Shown piece by piece: positions 49,959-58,798 of a stretch of DNA of 64,000 bases. The DNA lies in the NCBI RefSeq assembly GCF_001856665.1, contig NZ_CP017781.1, positions 868,001 to 932,000 of the forward strand. Direction: 5' to 3'. The notes beneath the pieces are model-generated. The model saw only the letters and a program-made list of their open reading frames with translations, made no database searches and had not been told where the DNA came from. Both the position numbers and the translations under genes were made by a program. Within the stretch, counting starts at the first letter, position 1; each line of letters opens with the position of its first letter. Source of the stretch: Rhodobacter xanthinilyticus (GTDB taxonomy: Bacteria; Pseudomonadota; Alphaproteobacteria; Rhodobacterales; Rhodobacteraceae).

Positions 49959-51617
49959 ATGGCCGAGACCTTCCGCCTCACCCTCGCCCAGCTCAACGCC
50001 ACCGTCGGCGCGCTTTCGGCCAATGCCGAGAAAGCCTTCGCCGCCTGGCAGGAGGGCAAGCGCGCCGGGGCGCAGATGGTGGCGCTGCCCGAGATGTTCC
50101 TGACCGGCTATCAGACCCAGGATCTGGTGCTCAAACCCGCTTTCGTGCGCGATGCGATGGCGGAAATGGAGGCGCTGGCGGCGCGGATCGTGGACGGGCC
50201 CGCGCTCGGTATCGGCGGGCCCTGGTGGGACGAAAGCGGCCACTATAACGCCTATTGGATCTTGCAAGAGGGGCGCGTGGCGGCGCGGCTTCTCAAGCAT
50301 CACCTGCCCCATGACGATGTTTTCGACGAGATGCGGCTCTTTGATTCGGGGCCGATTTCGGGGCCCTACCGGGTCGGGCCGCTGGTGATCGGCTCGCCGG
50401 TCTGCGAGGATGCCTGGCACCCCGATGTCGCCGAGACGCTGGCCGAGACCGGCGCCGAGATCCTGATGGTCCCGAATGGCTCGCCCTACCGGCGCGAGAA
50501 GCGCGATCTGCGGCTCAATGTGACGGTGGCGCGGGTGGTCGAGACCGGCTTGCCGCTCGTCTATCTCAACATGCTCGGCGGTCAGGATGACCAGCTCTTC
50601 GACGGCGCGAGCTTCGTGCTCAACCCCCATGGCGAGCTCGCGGTGCAATTTGCGCCCTTCGAGGAGGTCATCGACCATGTCGATTTCGAGCGCGGGGCGC
50701 AGGGCTGGCGCGCCAGGCCCGGCCGCTGTGACCCGCAGCCCGACGCCTGGGAGCAGGATTACCACGCGATGGTGCTGGGCCTGCGCGATTATCTGGGCAA
50801 ATCGGGGTTCAGGAAGGTCGTGCTCGGGCTCTCGGGCGGGGTCGATTCGGCGCTTGTCGCGGTGATCGCGGCCGATGCGGTGGGGCCGCAGAACGTGCAT
50901 TGCGTGATGCTGCCCTCGCACTTCACCTCGCAAGGCTCGCTCGATGATGCGGCCGATGCCGCGCACAGGCTGGGCGCGCGGCTCGATACCGTCTCGATCG
51001 AGGAGAGCCGCCACGCGGTCGAGGGCGCGCTCGCGCATCTGATGGCCGGCACCGCCCCCGATGTCACCGAGGAAAACATCCAGTCGCGCCTGCGCGGCGT
51101 GATGCTGATGGCGATCTCGAACAAGACCGGCGCGATGCTGCTCACCACCGGCAACAAATCCGAGGTGGCGGTGGGCTATTGCACCATCTACGGCGATATG
51201 GCGGGCGGCTATAACCCGCTGAAAGACCTCTATAAAACGCGCGTGTTCGAGACCTGTCGGTGGCGCAACGCCAACCATCGGGGCTGGATGATGGGGCCCG
51301 CGGGCGAGGTCGTGCCGCCGCAGATCATCTCGAAACCGCCCTCGGCGGAGCTGCGCGAGAACCAGAAGGATCAGGACAGCCTGCCGCCCTATGAGGTGCT
51401 CGACGCAATCCTCGAGCGGCTCGTCGAGGGCGATCAATCGGTGGCCGAGATCGTCGCCGCCGGCTTCGAGCACGCCACCGTCAAGCGCATCGAACAGCTG
51501 CTCTACATCTCGGAATGGAAACGCTTCCAGTCGGCGCCCGGCCCGCGGCTGACCACCCGCGCCTTCTGGCTCGACCGCCGCTATCCGATGGTCAACCGCT
51601 GGCGCGACGGGAGCTGA
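49959..51617 (+). CDS. nadE: Glutamine-dependent NAD+ synthetase (552 aa)
   Basis: Last step of NAD synthesis, amidating nicotinate adenine dinucleotide. The N-terminal nitrilase-type glutaminase has Glu45 in ALPEMFLTGY, the lysine region RLLKHHLPHDDVFDE, and the nucleophilic cysteine in GSPVCEDAWHP. The C-terminal ATP pyrophosphatase domain has the P-loop LGLSGGVDSALVAVIAADA and LLTTGNKSEVAVGYCTIYGDMAGG. The start follows AAGGAG. A convergent pair of family 1 repeats separates it from pfkB. Confidence 0.96.
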   Translation: MAETFRLTLAQLNATVGALSANAEKAFAAWQEGKRAGAQMVALPEMFLTGYQTQDLVLKPAFVRDAMAEMEALAARIVDGPALGIGGPWWDESGHYNAYWILQEGRVAARLLKHHLPHDDVFDEMRLFDSGPISGPYRVGPLVIGSPVCEDAWHPDVAETLAETGAEILMVPNGSPYRREKRDLRLNVTVARVVETGLPLVYLNMLGGQDDQLFDGASFVLNPHGELAVQFAPFEEVIDHVDFERGAQGWRARPGRCDPQPDAWEQDYHAMVLGLRDYLGKSGFRKVVLGLSGGVDSALVAVIAADAVGPQNVHCVMLPSHFTSQGSLDDAADAAHRLGARLDTVSIEESRHAVEGALAHLMAGTAPDVTEENIQSRLRGVMLMAISNKTGAMLLTTGNKSEVAVGYCTIYGDMAGGYNPLKDLYKTRVFETCRWRNANHRGWMMGPAGEVVPPQIISKPPSAELRENQKDQDSLPPYEVLDAILERLVEGDQSVAEIVAAGFEHATVKRIEQLLYISEWKRFQSAPGPRLTTRAFWLDRRYPMVNRWRDGS

Positions 51618-51620
51618 CGC

Positions 51621-51678
51621 GGGGGGGGGCGCCGCCCCCCGGCTTCGCCTCCCCCCGGGATATTTCGGCATCGTTGAA
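51621..51678 (+). repeat. Dispersed palindromic repeat, family 1, copy D1
   Basis: GGGGGGCGCCGCCCCCC, GGCTTCGCC, CCCCCGGGATATTT, CGG, CATCGTTGAA. It starts 4 nt after the nadE stop codon. Confidence 0.8.
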
Positions 51679-51695
51679 GGCGGACTTGGGCCTGT

Positions 51696-51759
51696 TTCAA
51701 CGATGCGAAAATATCCCGGGGGTGAATTCGCCGCAGGCGAAGAGGGGGCGGCGCCCCCA
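51696..51759 (-). repeat. Dispersed palindromic repeat, family 1, copy D2 (inverted)
   Basis: Read on the minus strand: GGGGGCGCCGCCCCC, TTCGCCTGCGGCGAA, CACCCCCGGGATATTTT, CGCATCGTTGAA. It starts 4 nt after the pfkB stop and faces D1 tail to tail across 17 nt, so D1 and D2 together form one large inverted repeat. Confidence 0.8.
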
Positions 51760-51762
51760 TGG

Positions 51763-52710
51763 TCAGATTTCCTCGAGCGAGCAGTGGCGCAGCAGCCGCT
51801 TGACCGTCGCGCCATCGCACAGGTCGGTGGCGGGCGTCATCACCGCCGCCGCCGCCGCCGAAGAGCCCCATTGCAGCGCCTCGGGCTGGCTCAGTCCGCG
51901 CGCCTGTGCCAGCACGAAGGCGGCGACAAAACTGTCGCCCGCGCCGACCTTCGAGACCACATGATCGGGCACCGAACGCGCCACCCAACGCCGCGCGGCC
52001 GTGGCCAGCACATTGCCATCCGCCCCGCGCGCCACGATCACCGCATGGGCGAGGCCGCGGTTGACGAGGCTTTGCGCGAAATCGGCGCTGTCTTCGCGGC
52101 CGGGCAGGGCGTGGCCGGCGAGTTCCTCGGCCTCGAGGTCATCCATCCGCAGCACATCGGCCGGCTTCGCGCCCGAGTGCAAAAGCGCATGCAGCGCCCT
52201 GCCCGAGGTGTCGAGAAAGAACCGTGCGCGCGTGCGGGCGATCCGGGTGGCGAGGCGGGCGGGGAAATCGTCGGGAAAGCCCGGCGGCTGGCTGCCTGAG
52301 AGCACGACGATGCCGTTTTCGGGCGCCGCGCGGCCGATGCGGTCGAGCACCCGGGTCACCTCGCGCGGGCTCCAGCTCGGGCCGGGCATCACGAATCGAT
52401 ATTGTTCGCCGGTTGATTCGTCGGTGACGGTGAGGCTCTGGCGCGTCTCGCCCGGTGCCGGAAACGGCTGCAAACCGATGCCCTGCTCGGACAGAAGATG
52501 CATCACCTTGTCGCCCGTCGGCCCGCCGAGCGCGACAAAAGCGGTCGAATGCCCGCCCATCGCCGAGATCGCGCGCGAGACGTTGATGCCGCCGCCGCCG
52601 GGGTCGGTCAGCGGGTTCGAGCAGCGCAATTTCCGTTCTGGCGCAACATGATCGGCGGTGATCGAAAGGTCTACCGTCGGGTTCAGCGTGATCGTGAGGA
52701 TGGCGGTCAT
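51763..52710 (-). CDS. pfkB: PfkB-type 6-phosphofructokinase (315 aa)
   Basis: Ribokinase-fold sugar-phosphate kinase. The blocks LTLNPTVDLSI, KLRC, PGGGGINVSRAI and GEQYRFVMPG match E. coli phosphofructokinase II, and the catalytic motif is VGAGDSFVAAFVLA. 1-Phosphofructokinase (FruK) is the close alternative, but there is no fructose PTS nearby. The usual KPN segment reads LRMDDLEAEELAGH here. The start at 52710 is preceded by GAAGAGA. Divergent from the two-gene cassette. Confidence 0.85.
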   Translation of the reverse strand: MTAILTITLNPTVDLSITADHVAPERKLRCSNPLTDPGGGGINVSRAISAMGGHSTAFVALGGPTGDKVMHLLSEQGIGLQPFPAPGETRQSLTVTDESTGEQYRFVMPGPSWSPREVTRVLDRIGRAAPENGIVVLSGSQPPGFPDDFPARLATRIARTRARFFLDTSGRALHALLHSGAKPADVLRMDDLEAEELAGHALPGREDSADFAQSLVNRGLAHAVIVARGADGNVLATAARRWVARSVPDHVVSKVGAGDSFVAAFVLAQARGLSQPEALQWGSSAAAAAVMTPATDLCDGATVKRLLRHCSLEEI

Positions 52711-52830
52711 GGCGTCTCTTCGGGGCAGGGGGGAGCGACAGAATGGCAGGTTCGGGCCCATGATCCAAGGCCGGAAACCAATTCTTAAACGCTCGTGCGG
52801 TATCACAACCGAAATTCTTGGAGGAGCTAC

Positions 52831-53040
52831 ATGATTCCCGATGCAAATGACCCGCGCTGGAAGCGCGTTCTGACGAGTGACAGTGACCTCTCCGCGACTT
52901 CGCTGGCGACCCGGATCCTGATCGCGCGCCTGCGCCGCGAAGTGGCGGCCGCGCCCGGCGCGCTGGCCGGCAAGATCGGCGAGCTGCGTGATTTCGTGAC
53001 CAAAAACTCTTTCGCTGTCGCCGACGTGGCCAAATTCTGA
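52831..53040 (+). CDS. Uncharacterised 69-aa protein, first gene of a two-gene cassette
   Basis: I do not recognise this protein. It begins MIPDANDPRWKRVLTS and has a central amphipathic helical stretch (about residues 22-45, rich in Ala/Arg/Leu) and a C-terminus ending FAVADVAKF. There is no signal peptide, membrane segment or cysteine. GGAGGAG with ideal spacing precedes the ATG, which rules out the upstream in-frame starts. The next gene starts 13 nt after its stop with its own GGAG, so the two are made from one transcript. The strong ribosome site suggests abundant synthesis. Confidence 0.8.
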   Translation: MIPDANDPRWKRVLTSDSDLSATSLATRILIARLRREVAAAPGALAGKIGELRDFVTKNSFAVADVAKF

Positions 53041-53053
53041 ACCGGAGCCCGAG

Positions 53054-54043
53054 ATGAAAAACGAAGTTCTGAGCGTCGCCGAAGCGGCCAAACGCATCGA
53101 AGCGGGCGCTGTCATGGTGCTGGCGGGGGACGAGGCGCTTCTGGCGCAACTTCCGCGCGGCAAATGGATCGGCGGCACCACCGTCTATTTCGTCACCGAA
53201 GACGGTGGCACGGTGATGCGCGACAAACTCTTCTGCACCACCTTCGCCGAGGCGACCGGGGCCGTGCCGCGCTATGTCGATGTCGCCGGCCTGCCGGAGA
53301 TCTCCAAGGGCTACACGCCCGGCGGGTTCACGATGATCATGATCCCGGCCTTCTCGGTCGCGCATTCGAACTTCGCGGTCGAAGGCCAGACCTACCCGGG
53401 CCTCTTCGATCAGCCGCTCTCGGGCTGGATTACGGGCGTGCACCTCGATGACATCGGCAAGCGCGCGCCGAAAATCTTCGACGGCTCGACCGGCATCGGC
53501 CATGACGAGGGCGCGGCGCTGCTCCATGTCGCGCTGCCCGAGGGCGCGCATGTCGATCTCGATATCCTCAACATCTTCGCCCGTGGCGACAGCGCGGCGC
53601 TGACCTTCTCCTTCCCGGAGGCGGGTTTTGCGGCGAAAACCGCGGTGGTGAACGGCGAGGAAGTCAATTTCGCGCGCTACATCACCGAAACCGGGATCGA
53701 TACCCGCCTGCCGCTCGTGGCGAATTATGCGGGCGCGCTGGTCAATGTCTCGATCCAGTCGGTCGATGTCGAGGCCGGTGAGGTCAAGTTCTACGCGCCG
53801 GTTGTGGCCGGGGTCGAATATCGCCTCGCCAATGCGCTGGGCTCCTATGCGCAGGCTTTCGCGCAGGGCGCGGGCGAGACCGGCGAGGGGCAGTATTCGT
53901 GCAACTGCATCCTCAACTACCTCTATGGCGAACTCGAGGGCCAACGCACCGGCAAGTTCACCGGCCCGATCACCTTCGGCGAAATCGCTTATATCCTGCT
54001 GAACCAGACCCTGGTGAAGATGGATATCTCGAACGCGGCCTGA
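53054..54043 (+). CDS. Uncharacterised 329-aa protein, FIST-like features
   Basis: I cannot assign a function. The N-terminal part has WIGGTTVYFVTEDGG and the C-terminal part has YSCNCILNYLYGELEG followed by GKFTGPITFGEIAYILLNQT. A conserved GGTT, then a late cysteine and a terminal GEI motif recall FIST-domain sensory proteins, but this is a visual resemblance only. No signal peptide or transmembrane helix is visible, so it is probably cytoplasmic. GGAGCCCGAG precedes the ATG. It is coupled to the 69-aa gene upstream and convergent with the Tat-exported metallo-hydrolase. Confidence 0.8.
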   Translation: MKNEVLSVAEAAKRIEAGAVMVLAGDEALLAQLPRGKWIGGTTVYFVTEDGGTVMRDKLFCTTFAEATGAVPRYVDVAGLPEISKGYTPGGFTMIMIPAFSVAHSNFAVEGQTYPGLFDQPLSGWITGVHLDDIGKRAPKIFDGSTGIGHDEGAALLHVALPEGAHVDLDILNIFARGDSAALTFSFPEAGFAAKTAVVNGEEVNFARYITETGIDTRLPLVANYAGALVNVSIQSVDVEAGEVKFYAPVVAGVEYRLANALGSYAQAFAQGAGETGEGQYSCNCILNYLYGELEGQRTGKFTGPITFGEIAYILLNQTLVKMDISNAA

Positions 54044-54085
54044 TGCAGGCCAAGGCGCGGCCCGAGCCCCCGGGCCGCGCCTGTT

Positions 54086-55018
54086 TCACAGATCGAGCTG
54101 GTAACTCGCCGGCACGAAGCGGAAGCCCTCGCCCCGGGCCTCGAGGAACCCGACCCCGGGGAAGGGCATGTGGTAGCCGATAAACGGCAGTTTCCCCGCG
54201 GCGATCCGCCCGAAGAGCGATTTGCGCGTCGCGGCGGCAGCGGCCTTTTCCATGTCGTAGCGCACCTCCCAATCGGGCCGCTCGAGCGACCAGACATAGT
54301 GGTTCGCGGCATCGGCGCTGAGCACGAGTTCGCGCCCGGCACTCTCGAGCCAATAGGCCATATGGCCGGGCGTATGGCCCGCGGCGAGAACGGCCGTCAC
54401 GCCCGGCACCGGGCTTTCCCCATCGGTCACGAAGCGGAATTTCTCGGCCAGCGGGCGCACCTTCGCCTCGAACCCCTCGTTGCCCGCGCCCGCCCAATGG
54501 TCGAACTCGGTCTGGCCGGTGACATAGGTGGCGTTGGCGAAGGTCGGCGCCGAGCCCTCCATCAACCCGCCGATGTGATCGCCATGCATATGGGTCAAGA
54601 CAACCGTGGTGATCTCCTCGGGGCGATGCCCGGCGGCGGCGAGCGCGGCGCGGATCCCCTCGGGCGAAAGCCCGGTGTCAAACAGGATCTTCTCCGCGCC
54701 GCGCTCGATCAGCACCGGCGTGAAAAAATTGACCGCGCGATCGGTCGGCAGGAAGGCCGCGGCGCTCAGCGCGGCGAAGTCCTCCTTCGAGGCGTTGAGC
54801 CCGAAAATCTCCTGCGGATTTTCCGTCGTCCGGCTGCCCGCAAGCAGGCTCGTCACGGTCATCTCGCCAAGCGTCATCCGCCGATAGGGCGGGATCGCGG
54901 GGGCGGCCGGGGGCGGGGGCGTTTCGGCCTGCGCGGGGCGCGCTCCGATCAGGGCGGGGCTCGCAAGGGCGGCGGCGGCAAGGCCGAGCGCATGGCGGCG
55001 GCTGGGGGAACGTCTCAT
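54086..55018 (-). CDS. Tat-exported MBL-fold metallo-hydrolase (310 aa)
   Basis: Metallo-beta-lactamase-fold hydrolase with the zinc motif HMHGDH at residues 143-148, a preceding LFDTGLSPEG, and later AAGHTPGHMAYWLE and LSADAANHYVW. The N-terminus MRRSPSRRHALGLAAAALAS is a twin-arginine signal with cleavage near AQA, so the enzyme works in the periplasm. The start at 55018 is preferred over 55024 because AGGAG then has a 6-nt spacer. The substrate is unknown; lactonase and beta-lactamase-like roles are both possible. Confidence 0.88.
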   Translation of the reverse strand: MRRSPSRRHALGLAAAALASPALIGARPAQAETPPPPAAPAIPPYRRMTLGEMTVTSLLAGSRTTENPQEIFGLNASKEDFAALSAAAFLPTDRAVNFFTPVLIERGAEKILFDTGLSPEGIRAALAAAGHRPEEITTVVLTHMHGDHIGGLMEGSAPTFANATYVTGQTEFDHWAGAGNEGFEAKVRPLAEKFRFVTDGESPVPGVTAVLAAGHTPGHMAYWLESAGRELVLSADAANHYVWSLERPDWEVRYDMEKAAAAATRKSLFGRIAAGKLPFIGYHMPFPGVGFLEARGEGFRFVPASYQLDL

Positions 55019-55079
55019 CGGCATCTCCTCTGGTCGCGGTTTGCCCCTTTGAGATGGGGCGCGCGCGGCCGAGGGCAAG

Positions 55080-55499
55080 TCACTCCCACCAGCGATCGAT
55101 CGCGGCGATATCGGCATCGGACCAGCCGAAATGATGGGCGAGCTCGTGGATATAGACATGCGCGACCAGCGCATCGAGCGCGACATCGCCGCGCGCCACC
55201 CATTCATCGAGGATCGGTCGGCGGAAGAGCCAGATCAGGTCCGGGCCGCCCGGATCCATCACCGATTTCTCGGGCAGCGCCACCCCCTCGTAAAGCCCGG
55301 TCAGCTCGAAGGCATCCTCGATCCCCATCTCCTCGAGCAGCGCCTCGGGCGCGAACTCCTCGACCCGCAGCACCACCCGCGCCGCCGCCGCCGCAAAGGC
55401 CTCGGGCAACATCGCGCGCGCGGCCTCGGCCATCGCCTCGATCTGCGCGAGCGAGGGCGCGGTTACCCCTTGCCAGCTTTCTTCAGAAACTTCTGCCAT
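55080..55499 (-). CDS. Small metallopeptidase family protein, zincin type (139 aa)
   Basis: Belongs to the minimal zincin family found in many actinobacteria and proteobacteria. The signature is HVYIHELAHHFGWSDADI with HELAHH as the zinc site, preceded by IWLFRRPILDEW. The start at 55499 gives MAEVSEESW and follows GGGAG. Biological role unknown. It is 61 nt upstream of the metallo-hydrolase on the same strand, and divergent from gltX. Confidence 0.87.
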   Translation of the reverse strand: MAEVSEESWQGVTAPSLAQIEAMAEAARAMLPEAFAAAAARVVLRVEEFAPEALLEEMGIEDAFELTGLYEGVALPEKSVMDPGGPDLIWLFRRPILDEWVARGDVALDALVAHVYIHELAHHFGWSDADIAAIDRWWE

Positions 55500-55599
55500 T
55501 TTCACGACTCCCTTACCGCCCGCGGGGCACTCTCCCCCCCGCCCCGATATGGACAAAACCGCCCCTTTATGAAAGAGCAGGCGCATTCAGGAGTGCACC

Positions 55600-56928
55600 A
55601 TGACCACCGTTACCCGCTTTGCCCCCTCGCCCACGGGCTATATCCACGTCGGCAACCTGCGCACCGCGCTGATGAACTATCTCATCGCGCGCAAGACCGG
55701 CGGCACCTTCATCCTGCGCATCGACGACACCGATCAGGAGCGCTCCAAGCAGGAATATATCGACGCGCTGAAGGCCGATCTTGAATGGCTCGGCATCGAA
55801 TGGGACCGCGAGGAATGGCAGTCGCGCCGCTTTGACCGCTACGAAGCGGCGGCCGAGAGCCTGCGCGCGATGGGCCGGCTTTATGAGTGTTTCGAGAGCC
55901 CGACCGAGCTCGATCTGAAGCGCAAGAAGCTGCTCAACATGCACAAGCCCCCGGTCTATGACCGCGCGGCGCTTGCCCTGAGCGAGGATCAGAAGGCCGC
56001 GTTCCGCGACGAGGGGCGCGAGGGCTATTGGCGCTTCCTGCTCGAGCAGCGCCGCACCGAATGGCCCGATGGCATCCTCGGCCCGATCTCGATCGACGCG
56101 GGCTCGGTCTCCGACCCGGTGCTGATCAAGGCGGGCGGTCAGGTGCTCTACACCTTCGCGAGCTCGGTCGACGATATCCAGATGGGCGTCACCCATATCG
56201 TGCGCGGCGCCGACCATGTCACCAACACCGCGACCCAGATCCAGATCATGGAGGCGCTCGGCGGCCGCCCGCCGGCTTTTGCGCACCATTCGCTCTTGAC
56301 CGGGCCGCAGGGCGAGGAGCTCTCCAAGCGGCTCGGCGCGCTCTCGATCCGCGATCTGCGCGCCAATGGCATCGCGCCCGAGGCGCTCTTGTCGATGATG
56401 GCGCGGCTCGGCTCCAGCCAGCCGATCGAGTTGAAGATGAGCCTTGACGAGATCGCCGAAGGGTTCGATCTGAGCCAATTCGGCGCGGCGCCGACGAAGT
56501 TCGACGCCGACGACCTCGTGCCGCTGACCCGCGCGCGCAACCAGCATCTGCCCTATGCGGCGGTGGCCGATCAGATCGCGGCGCTGGGCATTCCGGCCGC
56601 CGAGGGGGAGGCCTTCTGGGCGGTGGCCTCGAAGAACATCGACAAGCTCTCGGACCTCGGTCAATGGGCCGATCTCGTGCTCAACGGCGCCGAGCCGGTG
56701 ATCGCGCCGGAGGATGCCGAGTTCATCGCGACGGCGATGGCGCTTCTGCCCGAGCCGCCGCTGACGGGGGCGAGCTGGGGCGAGTGGACGGCCAAGGTCA
56801 AGGAGGCGACCGGGCGCAAGGGCAAGGGGCTGTTCATGCCGCTGCGGCGCGCGCTGACCGGGCGCGACCATGGGCCGGAGATGGCGGATCTGTTGCCGCT
56901 TCTACACAAGATCCGCGCCAAGGGTTGA
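55600..56928 (+). CDS. gltX: Glutamate-tRNA ligase (442 aa)
   Basis: Class I synthetase charging tRNA-Glu. The HIGH motif is RFAPSPTGYIHVGNLRTAL, and the KMSKR loop appears as EELSKRLGALSI. FILRIDDTDQERSK and YTFASSVDDIQMGVTHIVRG are further family blocks. At 442 residues it is of the shorter GltX class; Rhodobacterales often carry two gltX genes, and which one this is cannot be told here. Repeat copy E follows its stop codon. Confidence 0.94.
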   Translation: MTTVTRFAPSPTGYIHVGNLRTALMNYLIARKTGGTFILRIDDTDQERSKQEYIDALKADLEWLGIEWDREEWQSRRFDRYEAAAESLRAMGRLYECFESPTELDLKRKKLLNMHKPPVYDRAALALSEDQKAAFRDEGREGYWRFLLEQRRTEWPDGILGPISIDAGSVSDPVLIKAGGQVLYTFASSVDDIQMGVTHIVRGADHVTNTATQIQIMEALGGRPPAFAHHSLLTGPQGEELSKRLGALSIRDLRANGIAPEALLSMMARLGSSQPIELKMSLDEIAEGFDLSQFGAAPTKFDADDLVPLTRARNQHLPYAAVADQIAALGIPAAEGEAFWAVASKNIDKLSDLGQWADLVLNGAEPVIAPEDAEFIATAMALLPEPPLTGASWGEWTAKVKEATGRKGKGLFMPLRRALTGRDHGPEMADLLPLLHKIRAKG

Positions 56929-56934
56929 GGGGTT

Positions 56935-56980
56935 CGCGGGGCTCTGCCCCGCACCCCGGGATATTTGTGGCAAGATGAAA
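56935..56980 (+). repeat. Dispersed palindromic repeat, family 1, copy E
   Basis: GCGGGGCTCTGCCCCGC, ACCCCGGGATATTT, GTGG, CAAGATGAAA. It starts 7 nt after the gltX stop. With copy C it represents a subtype whose tail is CAAGATGAAA instead of CATCGTTGAA. Confidence 0.8.
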
Positions 56981-57068
56981 GGGCGGGGGAACCTCGCCCT
57001 TTTCCTTGTGCGTTTGCGACGGGCGGATGTCGTATTTTTCTCAAAAGCGTCGATTCTGGATTTTGCGC

Positions 57069-57097
57069 TTGTCAGCTTGGCCCGGGCTCGGCTATCC
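57069..57097 (+). promoter_or_regulatory. Promoter of the glycine riboswitch-gcv operon
   Basis: TTGTCA (57069-57074), 17 nt, CTATCC (57092-57097). The expected start near 57103 places the first aptamer stem at the very 5' end of the RNA, as typical for this riboswitch. Confidence 0.6.
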
Positions 57098-57272
57098 GGG
57101 AGAGGTCAGAATCGGGAGAAACTGGACATCCAGTGCCGAAGGAGCAACCGCCCCGGTAAACTCTCAGGCAAAAGGACCGTTCTGATAAAGGACTCTGGAG
57201 AGAGGCGCCCGTGGCGCCCGCCGAAGGGATAACGATCTCAGGCGCTCGCGCGGCGGGCAGGGACAGAGGGGG
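57098..57272 (+). ncRNA. Tandem glycine riboswitch
   Basis: Two consecutive glycine aptamers. The first (about 57098-57185) has GGGAGAGG, GCCGAAGGAGCAA, and ACTCTCAGGCAAAAGGACC. The second (about 57190-57272) has GGACTCTGGAGAG, GCCGAAGGGATAACG, and ATCTCAGGC ending in GGGACAGAGG. These are the conserved cores of the gcvT RNA family. It precedes gcvT by about 60 nt, so glycine binding should turn on glycine cleavage. A GGGC-GAAA-GCCC hairpin (57281-57292) and GCCGA/TCGGC (57303-57315) lie between it and the start codon and are candidates for the expression platform. Confidence 0.95.
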
Positions 57273-57332
57273 CATCGAGCGGGCGAAAGCCCAGGGGTCG
57301 GTGCCGAATTTCGGCGAACATGGAGGGGCGGC

Positions 57333-58421
57333 ATGGCGGAGCTGAAGCGCACATGTCTATTCGATCTGCATCTCGAGCAGGGGGCCAAGATGGTGCCCTT
57401 TGCCGGTTGGGAGATGCCGGTGCAATATCCGATGGGGGTGCTCAAGGAGCATCTGCACACCCGCGCGGCGGCGGGGCTGTTCGATGTCAGCCACATGGGG
57501 CAGGTGATCGTGCCGAAGGCGGGCCTTGCGGCGCTCGAGGGGCTGGTGCCGGTCGATCTGGCGGGGCTGGGCGAGGGGCGGCAGCGCTATGCGATGTTCA
57601 CCAATGCCGCGGGCGGGATCCTCGATGATCTGATGGTTGCGAACCGGGGCGATCACCTCTTCCTCGTGGTCAATGCGGCCTGTGCCGAGGCCGATATCGC
57701 GCATCTCAAGGCGCATGTGCCGGGGGTCGAGGTGGTGACCGGGCGCGGGCTTTTGGCGCTGCAGGGGCCGGCGGCGGCGGCGATTTTTGCGCGCCTCGTG
57801 CCGGGGGTGGCGGCGATGCGGTTCATGGATGTTGCGATCCTGCCTTGGGGCGGGGTCGAGCTCTGGGTTTCGCGGTCGGGCTATACCGGCGAGGACGGGT
57901 TCGAGATTTCGGTGCCTGAGGCCGCGGCGGAGGCCTTCGCGCGCGCGCTCCTGGCCGAGCCCGAGGTCGCGCCGATCGGCCTTGGCGCGCGCGACAGCCT
58001 GCGGCTCGAGGCCGGGCTTTGCCTCTATGGCCATGATATTGATGAGAAAACCACGCCGGTCGAGGCGGGGCTTTCTTGGGCGATCCAGAAGCGCCGCCGC
58101 CTCGAGGGGGGCTTCCCGGGGGCCGAGCGGATCTTGGCCGAGCTCGCCTCGGGCCCCGCGCGCGCGCGCCGCGGGCTGCGCCCCGAGGGTCGCGCGCCGA
58201 TGCGCGAGGGTGTCGAGATTTTCGCCACCCCCGAGGGCGGCGCGCCGATCGGCGCGGTCACCTCGGGCGGCTTTGGCCCCTCGATCGAGGCGCCGATGGC
58301 GATGGCCTATCTGCCCGCCGATCTGCCCGAGGGCGCCACGGTTTACGGCGAGGTCCGGGGCAAACGCCTGCCCGCGCGGATCGTGCCGATGCCTTTCCAC
58401 CCCCATTCCTACCAACGCTGA
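57333..58421 (+). CDS. gcvT: Glycine cleavage system T protein, aminomethyltransferase (362 aa)
   Basis: Transfers the methylene group from GcvH-bound aminomethyl to tetrahydrofolate, releasing ammonia. Family blocks are [64 protein letters not shown] and the C-terminal [25 protein letters not shown] precedes the ATG. First gene of gcvT-gcvH-gcvP under the glycine riboswitch. Confidence 0.96.
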   Translation: MAELKRTCLFDLHLEQGAKMVPFAGWEMPVQYPMGVLKEHLHTRAAAGLFDVSHMGQVIVPKAGLAALEGLVPVDLAGLGEGRQRYAMFTNAAGGILDDLMVANRGDHLFLVVNAACAEADIAHLKAHVPGVEVVTGRGLLALQGPAAAAIFARLVPGVAAMRFMDVAILPWGGVELWVSRSGYTGEDGFEISVPEAAAEAFARALLAEPEVAPIGLGARDSLRLEAGLCLYGHDIDEKTTPVEAGLSWAIQKRRRLEGGFPGAERILAELASGPARARRGLRPEGRAPMREGVEIFATPEGGAPIGAVTSGGFGPSIEAPMAMAYLPADLPEGATVYGEVRGKRLPARIVPMPFHPHSYQR

Positions 58422-58431
58422 GGAGCGCAAA

Positions 58432-58794
58432 ATGACCGTTTATTACACCGAAGAGCATGAATGGCTGCGCGTCGAAGGGGATGTCGTGGTGGTGGGGATC
58501 ACCGAGCACGCCTCCGAGCAGCTCGGCGATGTGGTCTTTGTCGACCTGCCCGAGACCGGCGCGACCGTTGCCAAGGGCGATGAGATCTGCGTGATCGAGA
58601 GCGTCAAGGCGGCCTCCGACATTCTCGCGCCGCTCGATGGCGAGATCGTCGAGGTCAACGCGGATCTCGCCGACAACCCCGGCGCGGTGAACGAAGATGC
58701 GCTCGGCGCGTGGTTCTTCAAGATGAAGCCGGCCGACATGGGCGCGCTCGATGCCTTAATGTCCGAAGAAAAATACAAGGAATTCATCGGGTAA
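58432..58794 (+). CDS. gcvH: Glycine cleavage system H protein (120 aa)
   Basis: Lipoyl carrier shuttling the aminomethyl group between P, T and L proteins. The lipoylated lysine is Lys59 in [11 protein letters not shown]. The N-terminus [14 protein letters not shown] and the end EEKYKEFIG are typical. GAGGAG precedes the ATG, 10 nt after gcvT. gcvP begins 4 nt after its stop. Confidence 0.97.
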   Translation: MTVYYTEEHEWLRVEGDVVVVGITEHASEQLGDVVFVDLPETGATVAKGDEICVIESVKAASDILAPLDGEIVEVNADLADNPGAVNEDALGAWFFKMKPADMGALDALMSEEKYKEFIG

Positions 58795-58798
58795 CGCC

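Noticed and set aside
52740-52775. Sigma-54-like TGGCAG promoter before the two-gene cassette
   Set aside because: The -12 element does not match (no TTGC at the required distance), so I do not call it.
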